A stretch of 55,856 nucleotides of DNA from assembly GCA_903904685.1 (NCBI GenBank), contig CAIVDS010000112.1, forward strand, positions 1-55,856, written 5' to 3'. This document shows positions 44,703-53,276 of this stretch, in pieces; positions within the stretch are counted from its first letter, which is position 1; each line of letters begins with the position of its first letter. A program made the position numbers and the translations under genes. The notes beneath the pieces were generated by a model. That model did not search any database and was not told the origin of the DNA. It was given only the letters and a program-made list of their open reading frames with translations. The DNA is from an uncultured Verrucomicrobiota bacterium. GTDB taxonomy: Bacteria; Verrucomicrobiota; Verrucomicrobiia; Opitutales; Opitutaceae.

Positions 44703-46096
44703 GTTTTTCTTCGTTCACGCGTCAGGTTCATATCAACCAAACCGCCGCCAAGGTGTTCGCGTGGCATGAACAGCCGGGCGCGTTTGAGCGGCTCGCTCCA
44801 CCCTGGCAAAAGCTGGAACTCGTGGCACGCAGCGGAGGCATTCGCGATGGTGCGACCGTCAGCCTGCGCACCAAGATCGGTCCGGTGTGGGTGCGATGGG
44901 ACATCGAGCATCGAGACTATGTCGAGGGCGTGCAATTTCGCGACGTGCAGCGGAGCGGGCTGTTTGCGCACTGGGAACATTTACACTCGGTAAAAGCAGC
45001 GGAAGACGGCGGGTGCGTGCTCTCGGACGAGATCACTTATCAACTGCCCTGCGGGATCGCCGGGAGCGCGTTTGGCGGGCGGTTTGCACGAGCGGAACTG
45101 GGGCGGTTGTTTGCCTATCGGCATGCTGTGACCAAGGCCGATAACGAAAGCACGGCGCGTTACATTTCGGTGCGACCAATGCGGTTTTTGGTGGCGGGGG
45201 CATCGGGGTTGGTGGCGCGTTCGCTGATTCCTTTTTTGCAGACGCAGGGGCACACGGTGCTGCGGTTGGTGCGTCGCGCCACGCGAACGGCGGATGAGAT
45301 TTTTTGGGGCCCGGCGGCAGGGCAACTTGATCCGTCGGCGCTGCGTGGTGTGGATGTGGTGATCAACCTGGCTGGTGAAGGCGTCGCGGAGGTCCGCTGG
45401 TCGGCGACGCGCAAGGATGCGATCATGAGCAGTCGCGTGGACGGCACGCGGACGCTGGTGAACGCGATGGGGGCCATGCGACGCGGACGGCCTTTTGTTT
45501 TTATCTCGGGTTCGGCGACGGGAGTTTATGGTTCTCGCGGAGACGAAGTATTGGACGAAGGCTCGACGCACGGAACGGGATTTTTGGCCGGAGTGTGCGG
45601 CGCGTGGGAACGCGAGGCGCTGAAGGCGGAGGCGTTTGGCGTGCGGGTGGTGAGGTTGCGCGCGGGACTGGTGCTCACTCCGGCAGGCGGAGCGCTTGCG
45701 AAAATGCTGCCGGCTTTCTGCGCCGGTGTGGGGGGACGGCTGGCATCAGGCAAGATGTGGATGAGTTGGATTTCCATGGATGATCTGGTGGGTGCGATTT
45801 ACCACACGGTGCTGAACCAGAGTTGCGACGGGGCGGTCAACGCGGTGGCGCCGGGTGCGGTGACGAATGCGGAGTTCACCCATGTGCTGGCGCGGGTGCT
45901 GTGCCGTCCGGCGTTGCTGCCAGTGCCGGGCGCGGCCTTGCGAGCGGTATTTGGCGAGATGGCGGATGAGACGTTGCTCGGCAGCGTGAGGGTTGTTCCC
46001 GCGAGGTTGCAGATGGCCGGCTACGGTTTTCGTCACGAAAACCTTGAGGACGCGTTGCGCCATTCGCTGGGGCGAACAAAGTTTGTTCAGTCATGA
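44699..46096 (+). CDS. SRPBCC domain fused to TIGR01777-type epimerase (SDR39U1-like)
   Basis: A 465-residue protein. Residues 1-150 are an SRPBCC/START-like ligand-binding domain (FSSFTRQVHINQ, GPVWVRWDIEHRDY). From about residue 161 an extended short-chain dehydrogenase follows: RFLVAGASGLVARSLIPFL is the NAD(P) site, then VINLAGEGVAEVRW, then VFISGSATGVYGSRGDEVL. The family is called TIGR01777; its reaction is not settled. It overlaps phr (ATGA) and the next gene (ATGA at 46093-46096), so the three are translated together. This fusion beside photolyase genes is a known neighbourhood, but its role in DNA repair or cofactor supply is not established. Confidence 0.85.
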   Translation: MSFSSFTRQVHINQTAAKVFAWHEQPGAFERLAPPWQKLELVARSGGIRDGATVSLRTKIGPVWVRWDIEHRDYVEGVQFRDVQRSGLFAHWEHLHSVKAAEDGGCVLSDEITYQLPCGIAGSAFGGRFARAELGRLFAYRHAVTKADNESTARYISVRPMRFLVAGASGLVARSLIPFLQTQGHTVLRLVRRATRTADEIFWGPAAGQLDPSALRGVDVVINLAGEGVAEVRWSATRKDAIMSSRVDGTRTLVNAMGAMRRGRPFVFISGSATGVYGSRGDEVLDEGSTHGTGFLAGVCGAWEREALKAEAFGVRVVRLRAGLVLTPAGGALAKMLPAFCAGVGGRLASGKMWMSWISMDDLVGAIYHTVLNQSCDGAVNAVAPGAVTNAEFTHVLARVLCRPALLPVPGAALRAVFGEMADETLLGSVRVVPARLQMAGYGFRHENLEDALRHSLGRTKFVQS

Positions 46097-47049
46097 ATAA
46101 CACCATCGTCGTCGTAGGAGCGGGCATCTCGGGCTTGTTGCTGGCTCGTTCATTGCAGGATGCCGGGGCAAGTGTCGTCGTGTTGGAGAAAAGTCGCGGC
46201 TACGGTGGACGCATGGCGACGAAGCGGGTGGGGGAGGCTGTTTTTGATCCTGGGGCGCAGTTTTTTACCGCTCGCGATCAGGAGTTCGCGGCGCTGGCGG
46301 CGACGTGGAGCGATGCCGGATTGGTCGCCAACTGGCCGGAGTCGTCGCATCGCCGCACGGTCGGACGCTCGGGGATGACGGCGGTACCGAAGGCGTTGGC
46401 CGAGGGCTTGGAGATTTTGCGCGAGCACAAGGTTGCGGCGGTCAAGCGCCATGCCTGCGGTTGCTGGGAGCTGGAGATCGAAGATCATGGGATCGTACGG
46501 GCCGAGCGGTTGCTGTTGACGTGTCCGGTACCGCAGGCACTCGCGTTGCTAAAGGCCGGCGGAGTGAATCTGCCGCCGGAGACCAAGGCGCTGTTGGAGC
46601 AGATCACGTATCATCCCTGTCTCGCGTTGCTCGTGGTGTTGTCGGCGGCCAGCTCTGTGCCGGCGGATGGCGTGACGCCGACCGCGGGACCGGTTCGTTG
46701 GATCGCGGACAACGTTAAAAAAGGTCTCGTTCAAAACGTGCCGGCGGCGGTAACAATTCACGCGACAGTTGATTTTTCAGCGAAGCACTATGGGAAGAGC
46801 GAGGCGGAGATCACCGCGTTGTTGCTTCCGGCGGTCGAGCACTGGCTAGGTGCTTCGGTTGTTTCGGCGACTCTGCATCGCTGGAAATTCAGCGAGCCTA
46901 CGACTACTTATACCGAGCGTTGCGTGTGGCTGCCCGAGATAGGCTTGGGATTTGCCGGTGATGCGTTTGGCGGCCAGAAGATTGAGGGGGCAGCCCTTTC
47001 CGGTCTGGCGTTGGCGGATCGAGTAAGTGTTCATCTACAGAGGGCTTGA
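46093..47049 (+). CDS. Renalase-like NAD(P)/FAD-dependent oxidoreductase
   Basis: A 318-residue flavoprotein of the amine-oxidase/renalase kind. The N-terminal Rossmann motif is IVVVGAGISGLLLARSL, followed by VVVLEKSRGYGGRMATKR and FDPGAQFFTARD. The last FAD motif is LGFAGDAFGGQKIEGAALSGLALAD. It starts with the ATGA overlap shared with the preceding epimerase gene. As the third gene of the photolyase operon it may supply or recycle a reduced or oxidised cofactor; that is only an inference from position. Confidence 0.86.
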   Translation: MNNTIVVVGAGISGLLLARSLQDAGASVVVLEKSRGYGGRMATKRVGEAVFDPGAQFFTARDQEFAALAATWSDAGLVANWPESSHRRTVGRSGMTAVPKALAEGLEILREHKVAAVKRHACGCWELEIEDHGIVRAERLLLTCPVPQALALLKAGGVNLPPETKALLEQITYHPCLALLVVLSAASSVPADGVTPTAGPVRWIADNVKKGLVQNVPAAVTIHATVDFSAKHYGKSEAEITALLLPAVEHWLGASVVSATLHRWKFSEPTTTYTERCVWLPEIGLGFAGDAFGGQKIEGAALSGLALADRVSVHLQRA

Positions 47050-47176
47050 GCGGTTCGGTGCTGGCGACGGTTTCGTGCCGCTCTTATAGGGAGCTCGTTG
47101 CCGTGGTTGGGCAGAGTTGCCCGTGTTGAGAGAAGGGGTTTCCTCAGACCTTTGGGGGGCGTCCCTCAGTCACCCT

Positions 47177-47204
47177 AGGAGGAGGTTTTGTTTTAATGGG
47201 GTAA
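47177..47204 (+). other. Strong Shine-Dalgarno followed by a two-codon frame
   Basis: AGGAGGAGG at 47177-47185 lies about 10 bp before ATG-GGG-TAA (47196-47204), in the 220-bp gap upstream of the signal-peptidase-like gene. It is the best ribosome site in the window yet serves only Met-Gly-stop. It could be a leader element or simple chance. Confidence 0.3.
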
Positions 47205-47269
47205 CGGCCTTGGGGTTCCTAAGGGGAGCACTCAATACCCGACATCACGTGCTTCGATAGAGTGGTGCC

Positions 47270-47767
47270 ATGAAAACGGCCCGCCTCACAATCCGCCTGA
47301 TGCTCGCAATCGCGAGTCTCTGTTTCGCGGCGGGGGCTGTGGCGGCGGAAAACCCCCGCACGGGAGTTTCTCTTTCGGTCGCCCTGCATGATGCGAATCA
47401 ACTCGCCGCGCAGAACCCGGCGTTGCGTGTGTTGCGCGTCGAGGGCAACTCGATGCTGCCTTTCTTTGGCTCCGGTGCGGTGCTCGTGGTGAAGCCGATG
47501 CCGGCCGCCAGTCTCCATGCGGGCATGGTGGTGGTTTACACCAACCGCTTCAACGAGACGGTGGCCCACCGGGTGGTCGCTCGGACCGCGGCTGGTTTGG
47601 AAGTGCGGGGCTACAACAACGACCGGGCCGACAGCACGGTGGTCACGGATGCGAATCTCATCGGGGTGGTTTACGTGACGTTTCACTCGAACTCGCGGGT
47701 TGATTCTCCGATGCTGGCTGCGGTGAACGGCGGCGCACAAGTGGCTCTGGCCGCCTCCGCACGGTGA
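47270..47767 (+). CDS. Signal-peptidase-like S24/S26 family protein (Ser/His type), exported
   Basis: A 165-residue protein with a signal peptide (LMLAIASLCFAAGAVAA). The rest resembles the S26 catalytic core: VEGNSMLPFF with S61, then GAVLVVKPMP, GMVVVYTN and VAHRVVART. The second catalytic residue would be H100 rather than the Lys of bacterial LepB, as in ER-type and SipW-type signal peptidases. The late GYNNDRADSTVV and LIGVVYV blocks also fit. Unlike a true signal peptidase it begins with a cleavable signal peptide and has no anchor. The function is unclear. Confidence 0.65.
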   Translation: MKTARLTIRLMLAIASLCFAAGAVAAENPRTGVSLSVALHDANQLAAQNPALRVLRVEGNSMLPFFGSGAVLVVKPMPAASLHAGMVVVYTNRFNETVAHRVVARTAAGLEVRGYNNDRADSTVVTDANLIGVVYVTFHSNSRVDSPMLAAVNGGAQVALAASAR

Positions 47768-47845
47768 ACGAACGGAGCGCCGGTTGGCCCGCCGCTGGCA
47801 AAATCAGCTTTCCATCAAAGGGGTGGGCGGTAACGTCGTGAGTTT

Positions 47846-48262
47846 ATGTCAACCACCCTCATCATTCTGAAACCCGACTGTCTGGACCAAAAACACGTGG
47901 GCAACGTGTTTGATCGTTTTGAAAAAGCCGGCTTTGAGATCATCGGCACCAAGATGATCCGCCTCACGCCCGAGTTGCTGCGCGCCCACTATGCGCACGT
48001 CGCCAGCAAGCCGTTTTACCCCGAGATCGAGGCTTTCATGAGCTCGCGTCCGGTGATCGTCGTTGCGCTCAAGGGCGCAGATGTCGTGACCAAGATCCGC
48101 GATCTGCTCGGGCCGACCGACTCGACCAAGGCCCCCAAGGGAACCATCCGAGGCGATTTTGGCTCGACGATGATGAAGAATGTCGTGCATGCGTCCGACA
48201 GCGACGAAAACGCCCGCATCGAGCTCGCCCGTTTCTTCAAGCCCGAGGAATTGTTCGCCTGA
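47846..48262 (+). CDS. ndk: Nucleoside diphosphate kinase
   Basis: A 138-residue cytosolic enzyme that moves the gamma-phosphate of ATP to other nucleoside diphosphates through a phosphohistidine. The family signature is clear: TLIILKPDCLDQKHVGNV at the start, TIRGDFG, and NVVHASDSDENA with the phosphorylated His115. Length matches the family. It is followed by a clear terminator at 48311-48338. Confidence 0.95.
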   Translation: MSTTLIILKPDCLDQKHVGNVFDRFEKAGFEIIGTKMIRLTPELLRAHYAHVASKPFYPEIEAFMSSRPVIVVALKGADVVTKIRDLLGPTDSTKAPKGTIRGDFGSTMMKNVVHASDSDENARIELARFFKPEELFA

Positions 48263-48310
48263 TCCCGCTGGCTCTTCGGGGGCGCCGAACGTCTTGCCCG
48301 GATCGGGTCA

Positions 48311-48338
48311 AAGGCCGTCCGGTTTTCCGGATGGCTTT
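48311..48338 (+). terminator. Intrinsic terminator after ndk, shared with the convergent gene
   Basis: AAGGCCGTCCGG (48311-48322), loop TTTT, CCGGATGGCTTT (48327-48338): a 12-bp stem with two G-U pairs, followed by TTACTTTTTGAG. The right end overlaps the stop codon of the minus-strand gene at 48338, so the hairpin may serve both strands. Confidence 0.75.
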
Positions 48339-48736
48339 TACTTTTTGAGCAGTTTGCTCCTTTTCCCCTTCTTGCTGTAAATTTTCACCCACCCGATCAC
48401 GAGGCCGTCTTTGAGGGTGATGTGAAAATCGGGCAGATCGGCCTCTTTCCCCGTGTATTCCCATACTTCGCTTTTGCTGGAATGAAACGGATTCCTCGTG
48501 ATCCCCACGGGGGCATCGAATGAATCGCGGAGCTGTTCTGCGGTTTCGCCGATCCAGAGGGTTTTGCGGATGAGTTTTTTGGCGATAGACGTGCGGCCGT
48601 ATTTCCCCCAAATGCGCTGGGTGCGTTCATCAGGTTTTACGACGCTCACTTTCCAGCTCATCATCACCCAGACTACGATGATGAAGGCGGCCATGCCTCC
48701 GCCCAAAAGAATATGCCAATAGAAATCGTGATGCAT
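48338..48736 (-). CDS. Small single-span membrane protein, unknown function
   Basis: A 132-residue protein. An N-terminal transmembrane segment (ILLGGGMAAFIIVVWVMMSW) is followed by a basic soluble domain: LWIGETAEQLRDSFDAP, EVWEYTGKEADLPDF, ITLKDGLVIGW, and a Lys-rich tail. The pattern ...I(G/A)ETAEQLxxSxGxP... with a later VWEY strand is seen in small uncharacterised exported proteins. It ends inside the ndk terminator, so it is convergent with ndk. Confidence 0.7.
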   Translation of the reverse strand: MHHDFYWHILLGGGMAAFIIVVWVMMSWKVSVVKPDERTQRIWGKYGRTSIAKKLIRKTLWIGETAEQLRDSFDAPVGITRNPFHSSKSEVWEYTGKEADLPDFHITLKDGLVIGWVKIYSKKGKRSKLLKK

Positions 48737-48879
48737 GTCTAGCGACTCACGGTGCTACAGAAGGCTTGTTTATTGCGAGTCTGTTTCTCATCGGAAGGGC
48801 GCAGGGACAGAAAGAACGGATACCTTGAGGCCAATGCCACTGGGCTCCGTGCGTCCCTGGAAAGGGTTTAGGCCTTCTT

Positions 48880-49929
48880 CTACAAAAGCGAGGCGAGGAG
48901 GGCCTTGATGGAAAGGGTTGCGCCGCAGATGACCTCGTCGGAGGCGCCATAATACATCGTGATCTTATCGCCGTCGCGGACGTGTCCGTTGGTGAAGACG
49001 ACGTTGCCGAAGAAGCCGGTGAGCTCGTAGGGCATGGTGGGCTTCATGATGGGAAGCTCGGAGCGGGCGAGGAGCTTGCGGGGGTCGTTGAGATCGAAGA
49101 GGAGGAGCCCGAGGCAGTATTGGCTGTCCTTGGCGACACCGTGGTAGATCTCGAGCCAGCCCTTTGTGGTTTTGATGGGTTCGGCGCCGGCGCCGAGTTT
49201 CTGGGAGTCCCACATGCCGGGACGGGGGCGAGCGACGCAGTGGTGGTCGCCCCAGTGAAGCAGATCGGGGGAACGGGAGATCCAGATATAGGGTCCACCG
49301 AGATTCTGATGGGTGGGCCGGTGGAGGGCGTAGTAGTAGCCGCCGATTTTTTCGGGGAAGAGGGCGAAATCCTTGTTGGGGGGAGGAATGATGACGCCGT
49401 GGCGCTGGAAGGTTTTCCAGTCGCGGGTGGAGGAGTAGCCGACGCCGAAGCCGGCGCCGGAGACGGCGGTGTAGGTGAGGTGATAGGTGCCGTCGATCTC
49501 GGTGACACGGCTGTCCTCGATGCCGAAGGCTTCCCACGGACCTTCGCCGAGAAGAGTGGGTTTTTCGTCGGCCTTGAACTTTACGCCGTCGCTCGACCAT
49601 GCGAGACGCAGGTGCGAGAGGGTCGTCAGGTAGCCGCGGCCTTCGTAAGAGAAGACGCGGGCGTCTTCGATCCAAGTGCACTCGGCGGCGGGGAAACGGA
49701 CGATGTCGATACCGCCCTCTTTGGCTGAATCAAGCACGGGGGTCGATATCCAGCCTGGTTCTTGGACAGGGCGTTCGGCGATACGAAGAAGGAGACCCGT
49801 GCGACCCTGATAGCGAAAAGCACCGGGATTGAGCACGCAGGCGACTTCCATGCCAGCACGACTGGGACGGATGTCGGAGGGGCGCAGGATAGGGTTGGTG
49901 GGGAAGCGCAGGGCGAGGGAACTCATCAT
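48880..49929 (-). CDS. GH130-family glycoside phosphorylase/hydrolase
   Basis: A 349-residue cytoplasmic five-bladed propeller of family GH130, whose members phosphorolyse or hydrolyse beta-mannosidic linkages. The signature blocks are visible: NPGAFRYQGRTGLLLRI, WIEDARVF, AFGIEDSRVT, ALFPEKIGGYYYALHRP and KLGAGAEPIKT followed by GWLEIYHGV. The Glu-Asp-x-Arg pairs form the active-site rim. The start is ATG 49929 or the ATG three bases on. It stands alone, divergent from the lipoprotein gene 221 bp away. Confidence 0.88.
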   Translation of the reverse strand: MMSSLALRFPTNPILRPSDIRPSRAGMEVACVLNPGAFRYQGRTGLLLRIAERPVQEPGWISTPVLDSAKEGGIDIVRFPAAECTWIEDARVFSYEGRGYLTTLSHLRLAWSSDGVKFKADEKPTLLGEGPWEAFGIEDSRVTEIDGTYHLTYTAVSGAGFGVGYSSTRDWKTFQRHGVIIPPPNKDFALFPEKIGGYYYALHRPTHQNLGGPYIWISRSPDLLHWGDHHCVARPRPGMWDSQKLGAGAEPIKTTKGWLEIYHGVAKDSQYCLGLLLFDLNDPRKLLARSELPIMKPTMPYELTGFFGNVVFTNGHVRDGDKITMYYGASDEVICGATLSIKALLASLL

Positions 49930-50150
49930 AAAGAGGAGATATCAAACAACAAGCGGTCGAGGATTAGCTCAAGATTGTTTTTGTCCTAGGCGTTGTTTGG
50001 GGATGGCAGGATCGGTGCTGCGCTCAATCAGATGGCGGACATGGAAGGTATCGTTTCCGGCCCGCCGGCCGGCAGTCACGACTCTGCGGTGGTATCCACC
50101 TTTGGGTCACGGCGGTTGACCTCCCGCGTTGATCCGTAAAGACTCCCCGC

Positions 50151-50957
50151 ATGTTTTCGGTTCGATTTTTCAGTCTCGGTCTCCTCATGGCAGGGGTGGT
50201 GATGTTCGGTGGCTGCGCGCTGCCCAACGCCGATTTGCCGTCGGAGAGACCGTCCCGGCATGCTTCCCGTCCGCCTCGCGGTTATCTGCAACTTCGAGTG
50301 CGCAACTCGTGTTTTGTGGAGTCGGTCAATTTCTGCGATTTTTACCGGCAGAAAAAACTGGGCGGTCCCGATGGATGGGCGCAGGTGTTGCAGTGGGGTA
50401 TCCGCAAGGAAGACTTCACGGTGAAGGGCGGCCATGCGGTGACGGTTTTCGTGCGGTATGGCCAACTCTATGTTTATGACATCAATTTCGGGGTGATCGC
50501 CCTGAAAACCCCTGTCGCCCAGAAGCTCGATGTGAACGCGGTCACGCCGGAAATCTTCGAGGGGTATCCGAAGATTAAATCCGTGCTGGCGCATTACGAG
50601 GCGGATTTCGATCCGCATCCCGAGGCGAATCCGCCCGATTACTCGTCGCGTCCGACCACCGACGAGCTGCATGATGCGCTCAAGGTCGCGACACGTTTGG
50701 GCAGAGTGCGTCCGGTGCGCGTGGTGGAGTTCACCCGGCTTGAGGGCGCGATCATTCGCCCCTACGCGGTCACGGTTTTTATGCTTGGGAACAAGCTGTG
50801 CCTCTACTCGCCATCGGCCGGAACGCGCGTGGTGGACCGTCCGCTGCTGGGCGTGCAGGATTTCAACCTTGTGAAGGCGGTGGTCGTCGAATCCTTCCCC
50901 GGCGCGGACAACGTGCAGTGGTTCCAGCCGGCTGGACCCACCACCGGCAAGCCGTAA
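50151..50957 (+). CDS. Putative lipoprotein, unknown function
   Basis: A 268-residue protein with a lipoprotein signal peptide (FSLGLLMAGVVMFGGC, lipobox FGGC, lipidated Cys22). The mature part has two similar segments of about 90 residues: VFVRYGQLYVYDINFGVIAL, and later VFMLGNKLCLYSPSAGTRVV. This suggests an internal duplication. No family is recognised. It ends 9 bp before the dinB start, so it may be co-transcribed with dinB. Confidence 0.72.
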   Translation: MFSVRFFSLGLLMAGVVMFGGCALPNADLPSERPSRHASRPPRGYLQLRVRNSCFVESVNFCDFYRQKKLGGPDGWAQVLQWGIRKEDFTVKGGHAVTVFVRYGQLYVYDINFGVIALKTPVAQKLDVNAVTPEIFEGYPKIKSVLAHYEADFDPHPEANPPDYSSRPTTDELHDALKVATRLGRVRPVRVVEFTRLEGAIIRPYAVTVFMLGNKLCLYSPSAGTRVVDRPLLGVQDFNLVKAVVVESFPGADNVQWFQPAGPTTGKP

Positions 50958-50966
50958 GCCACCGTC

Positions 50967-52139
50967 ATGCCGACGGCGCTTCCGACGATCGTCCACCTCG
51001 ACGCCGATGCGTTTTTCGTGTCGGTCGAGCTGGCGTTGCGGCCCGAGCTGCGCGGCAAGAAAGTCGCGGTGGGCGGACGCGAGCGTGGCATCATCGCCTC
51101 GGCCAGCTACGAGGCGCGGGCCTGCGGCGTCTACACGCCCATGCCGACGACGCGGGCGCTGGCGGTGTGCCCCGACCTGATTCTGCTGCCGCATGAGGGC
51201 AACTACGGCGAGGTGTCGCGCCGGATGTTTGATCTTTGCGAAACGCTTACGCCGTTCGTGCAGCGCAACTCCATCGACGAAGGTTATCTCGAACTGAAGC
51301 CCTGCGGCTTGAAATCCATCGCGGCGATCGAGGCGGCGGTGCGGGGCTTGCAGGCGCGCATCTGGGACGAGCTGAAGATTCCTGCGTCGATGGGCATCGC
51401 GACCAACAAGCTCGTTGCGCAGATCGCCTCGAAGCTGCGCAAGCCGAGGGGATTCGTCATGGTGCCGCCTGGAGAGGAGGCGGCGTTTCTCGCTCCGCTG
51501 GATGTGGGCAAACTTCCCGGCGTGGGCGCGAAGACGGAGGAGGCGCTCAAGGCGCGCGGTCTGCGCAAGGTGGCCGATGTGTGCGCATTGACCGATCGCG
51601 AGGCCGCGGCTGTTTTTGGCCGGGACTGGCGCGGCATGCTGGCGATGGCGCGCGGCGAGGACGACCGTCCGGTGGAGACGGAGCACGAGGATGCCAAAAG
51701 CTATTCGCAGCAGGAGACCTTTGCCGCGGATGTCGCGGCGGCGGCGGACATCGAGCGCGTGACCAAGCGCATGATCGATGAACTGCTGCCCAAGATCCGC
51801 GAGGACGGGAAGCGCGCGCGGACGCTGACGGTGAAGGTGCGCTACGGGGATTTCACGCAGGAGACCGCCGGTCGCAGCCTGCCGGAGGCGAGCGATCTGG
51901 AGGCGCCGTTTTACCCGCTGGTCGACGCGCTGTTGAAACAGGCGTGGACGAAACGCCGTCCGCTGCGACTGGTGAGCGTGCGGTTCTCCGGCATCGAGGA
52001 CGGGCCGAGGCAGCTCGGGTTGTTTTCGGACGACGAGAAGCGCCGCAAACTGGCGGCGGTGCTGGACAAGCTCAACAAAAGCGGCGGGCGCGGCGGCGCG
52101 GTGGTGAAACACGGACACCAACTGGGCGGGAAGGACTGA
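50967..52139 (+). CDS. dinB: DNA polymerase IV (Y family)
   Basis: A 390-residue translesion polymerase. Palm motifs are IVHLDADAFFVSVE and SIDEGYLEL (D104, E105). The usual motif is SIDEAYLD, so Ala is Gly here. The helix-hairpin-helix LPGVGAKTEEAL and the little-finger domain follow. The C-terminal QLGLFSDD matches the beta-clamp-binding motif. It lies 9 bp after the lipoprotein gene and converges with the hydrolase gene, the two stops being 6 bp apart. No LexA-type box was recognised upstream. Confidence 0.94.
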   Translation: MPTALPTIVHLDADAFFVSVELALRPELRGKKVAVGGRERGIIASASYEARACGVYTPMPTTRALAVCPDLILLPHEGNYGEVSRRMFDLCETLTPFVQRNSIDEGYLELKPCGLKSIAAIEAAVRGLQARIWDELKIPASMGIATNKLVAQIASKLRKPRGFVMVPPGEEAAFLAPLDVGKLPGVGAKTEEALKARGLRKVADVCALTDREAAAVFGRDWRGMLAMARGEDDRPVETEHEDAKSYSQQETFAADVAAAADIERVTKRMIDELLPKIREDGKRARTLTVKVRYGDFTQETAGRSLPEASDLEAPFYPLVDALLKQAWTKRRPLRLVSVRFSGIEDGPRQLGLFSDDEKRRKLAAVLDKLNKSGGRGGAVVKHGHQLGGKD

Positions 52140-52145
52140 CGGCTA

Positions 52146-53153
52146 TCACGGATGCTTTTGCTCAAACACGCCCAGCTTGCCCAGCGCCGCGGCAAAGCCG
52201 TCCGTTTCGAGCCAGCGCAGGGCGGAGGCGTCGTTTTTCAGATAGGCGTCCCAGAAGGCGTTTGATCCCGAGCAGACCAGCGCCTGAAACTCGGCGTCCT
52301 TGGCGCGTTTCCCTGTCATTCGTCCGGAAAACACCATGTGATCGCCGCCGGTAAACGTGAGCAGGTAGGCGGGCGCGTTGCGGGTGTGATCGAAGGGCCG
52401 GCGACGCGCTTCCGGCGGCGTGTTGCCCACCACGGCATCGACGGTGGCGGACAAAAATTTTCCCGGCGATCCGTCCTCGGTGCCCGTCATGTGGAAGATC
52501 GGAATGCGCACGGCGTCGAAGGCCGCGTCGGCCTCGTTCCCCGGCGTGGCTGGCGTGCTCATGGCGATGGCGGCCTTGATCCGCGGATCGAGGCAGCGGG
52601 GATGATCGCCCAGAATAGGAATGCGCGCCCCCGTCACGGCCATCGTGGTGAACGCCCCGTAGGAATGCCCGGCCACGCCGAGACGCGCGAGGTCCATCCG
52701 GCCGTGCAACGGGAAGGCGTCGTCGGCATTGAGCGCGGAGAGGCGGTCGATGGCGAAGCGGATGTCGAGCGGACGGTTGACGGCGTTGGCGGGATCGGCG
52801 GCGGCCTTGCGGAAATTCTCGATCATGCGCAGCCCTCGGATCGCGTCGGCGTCGCTGCCGGCGTGCTGCACGTGCACGCTGATGTAGCCGTGCGCCGCCC
52901 ACGCCTCGCCCAGGTAGCGGTAGCCTTCGCGCGATCCGCCCAGCCCGTGGGAGAAAACGATGACCGGGCACGGCGCCGTGGCGTCGGAGGGATAATAGAT
53001 TTTCACCGGCACGACGCGGTCGCGCGCAGGATCGCGCCATTCGGTTTCGCAGGTGGCGACCTTGAATGCGGCATCGGCCGCCCGGCTCGCGGCGAGCGGC
53101 GAGAGAAGCGCGAGAAACAGCAGGCCCAGACGGAGAAAGCGCACCGTGGTCAT
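52146..53153 (-). CDS. Exported alpha/beta hydrolase (PAF-acetylhydrolase / dienelactone hydrolase-like)
   Basis: A 335-residue protein with a signal peptide (FLRLGLLFLALLSPLAASRA). The alpha/beta-hydrolase core shows PVIVFSHGLGGSREGY, then GVAGHSYGAFTTMAVTGAR with the nucleophile Ser in GHSYG, and a late His in TFTGGDHMVFSG. ATG 53153 gives the signal peptide; the frame extends to 53294 but would overlap the next gene. The length and SHGLGG and GHSYGA motifs fit platelet-activating-factor acetylhydrolase-like esterases. The substrate is unknown. Confidence 0.78.
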   Translation of the reverse strand: MTTVRFLRLGLLFLALLSPLAASRAADAAFKVATCETEWRDPARDRVVPVKIYYPSDATAPCPVIVFSHGLGGSREGYRYLGEAWAAHGYISVHVQHAGSDADAIRGLRMIENFRKAAADPANAVNRPLDIRFAIDRLSALNADDAFPLHGRMDLARLGVAGHSYGAFTTMAVTGARIPILGDHPRCLDPRIKAAIAMSTPATPGNEADAAFDAVRIPIFHMTGTEDGSPGKFLSATVDAVVGNTPPEARRRPFDHTRNAPAYLLTFTGGDHMVFSGRMTGKRAKDAEFQALVCSGSNAFWDAYLKNDASALRWLETDGFAAALGKLGVFEQKHP

Positions 53154-53276
53154 TCCCCTTGTAGACGCATGGCCGCCAAAATGGTTTCCACGAGGATGAA
53201 CGCGGAAGGGGCGAATGCCGCCGGCGGTGCGAAAGCGGTTGGTTTTCCCTCCGTTTCGTGTCCTTTTGGGTGATTC

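Noticed and set aside
47050-47269. tRNA or small RNA gene in the gap
   Set aside because: No cloverleaf, TTCGA loop or clear terminator could be found by eye.
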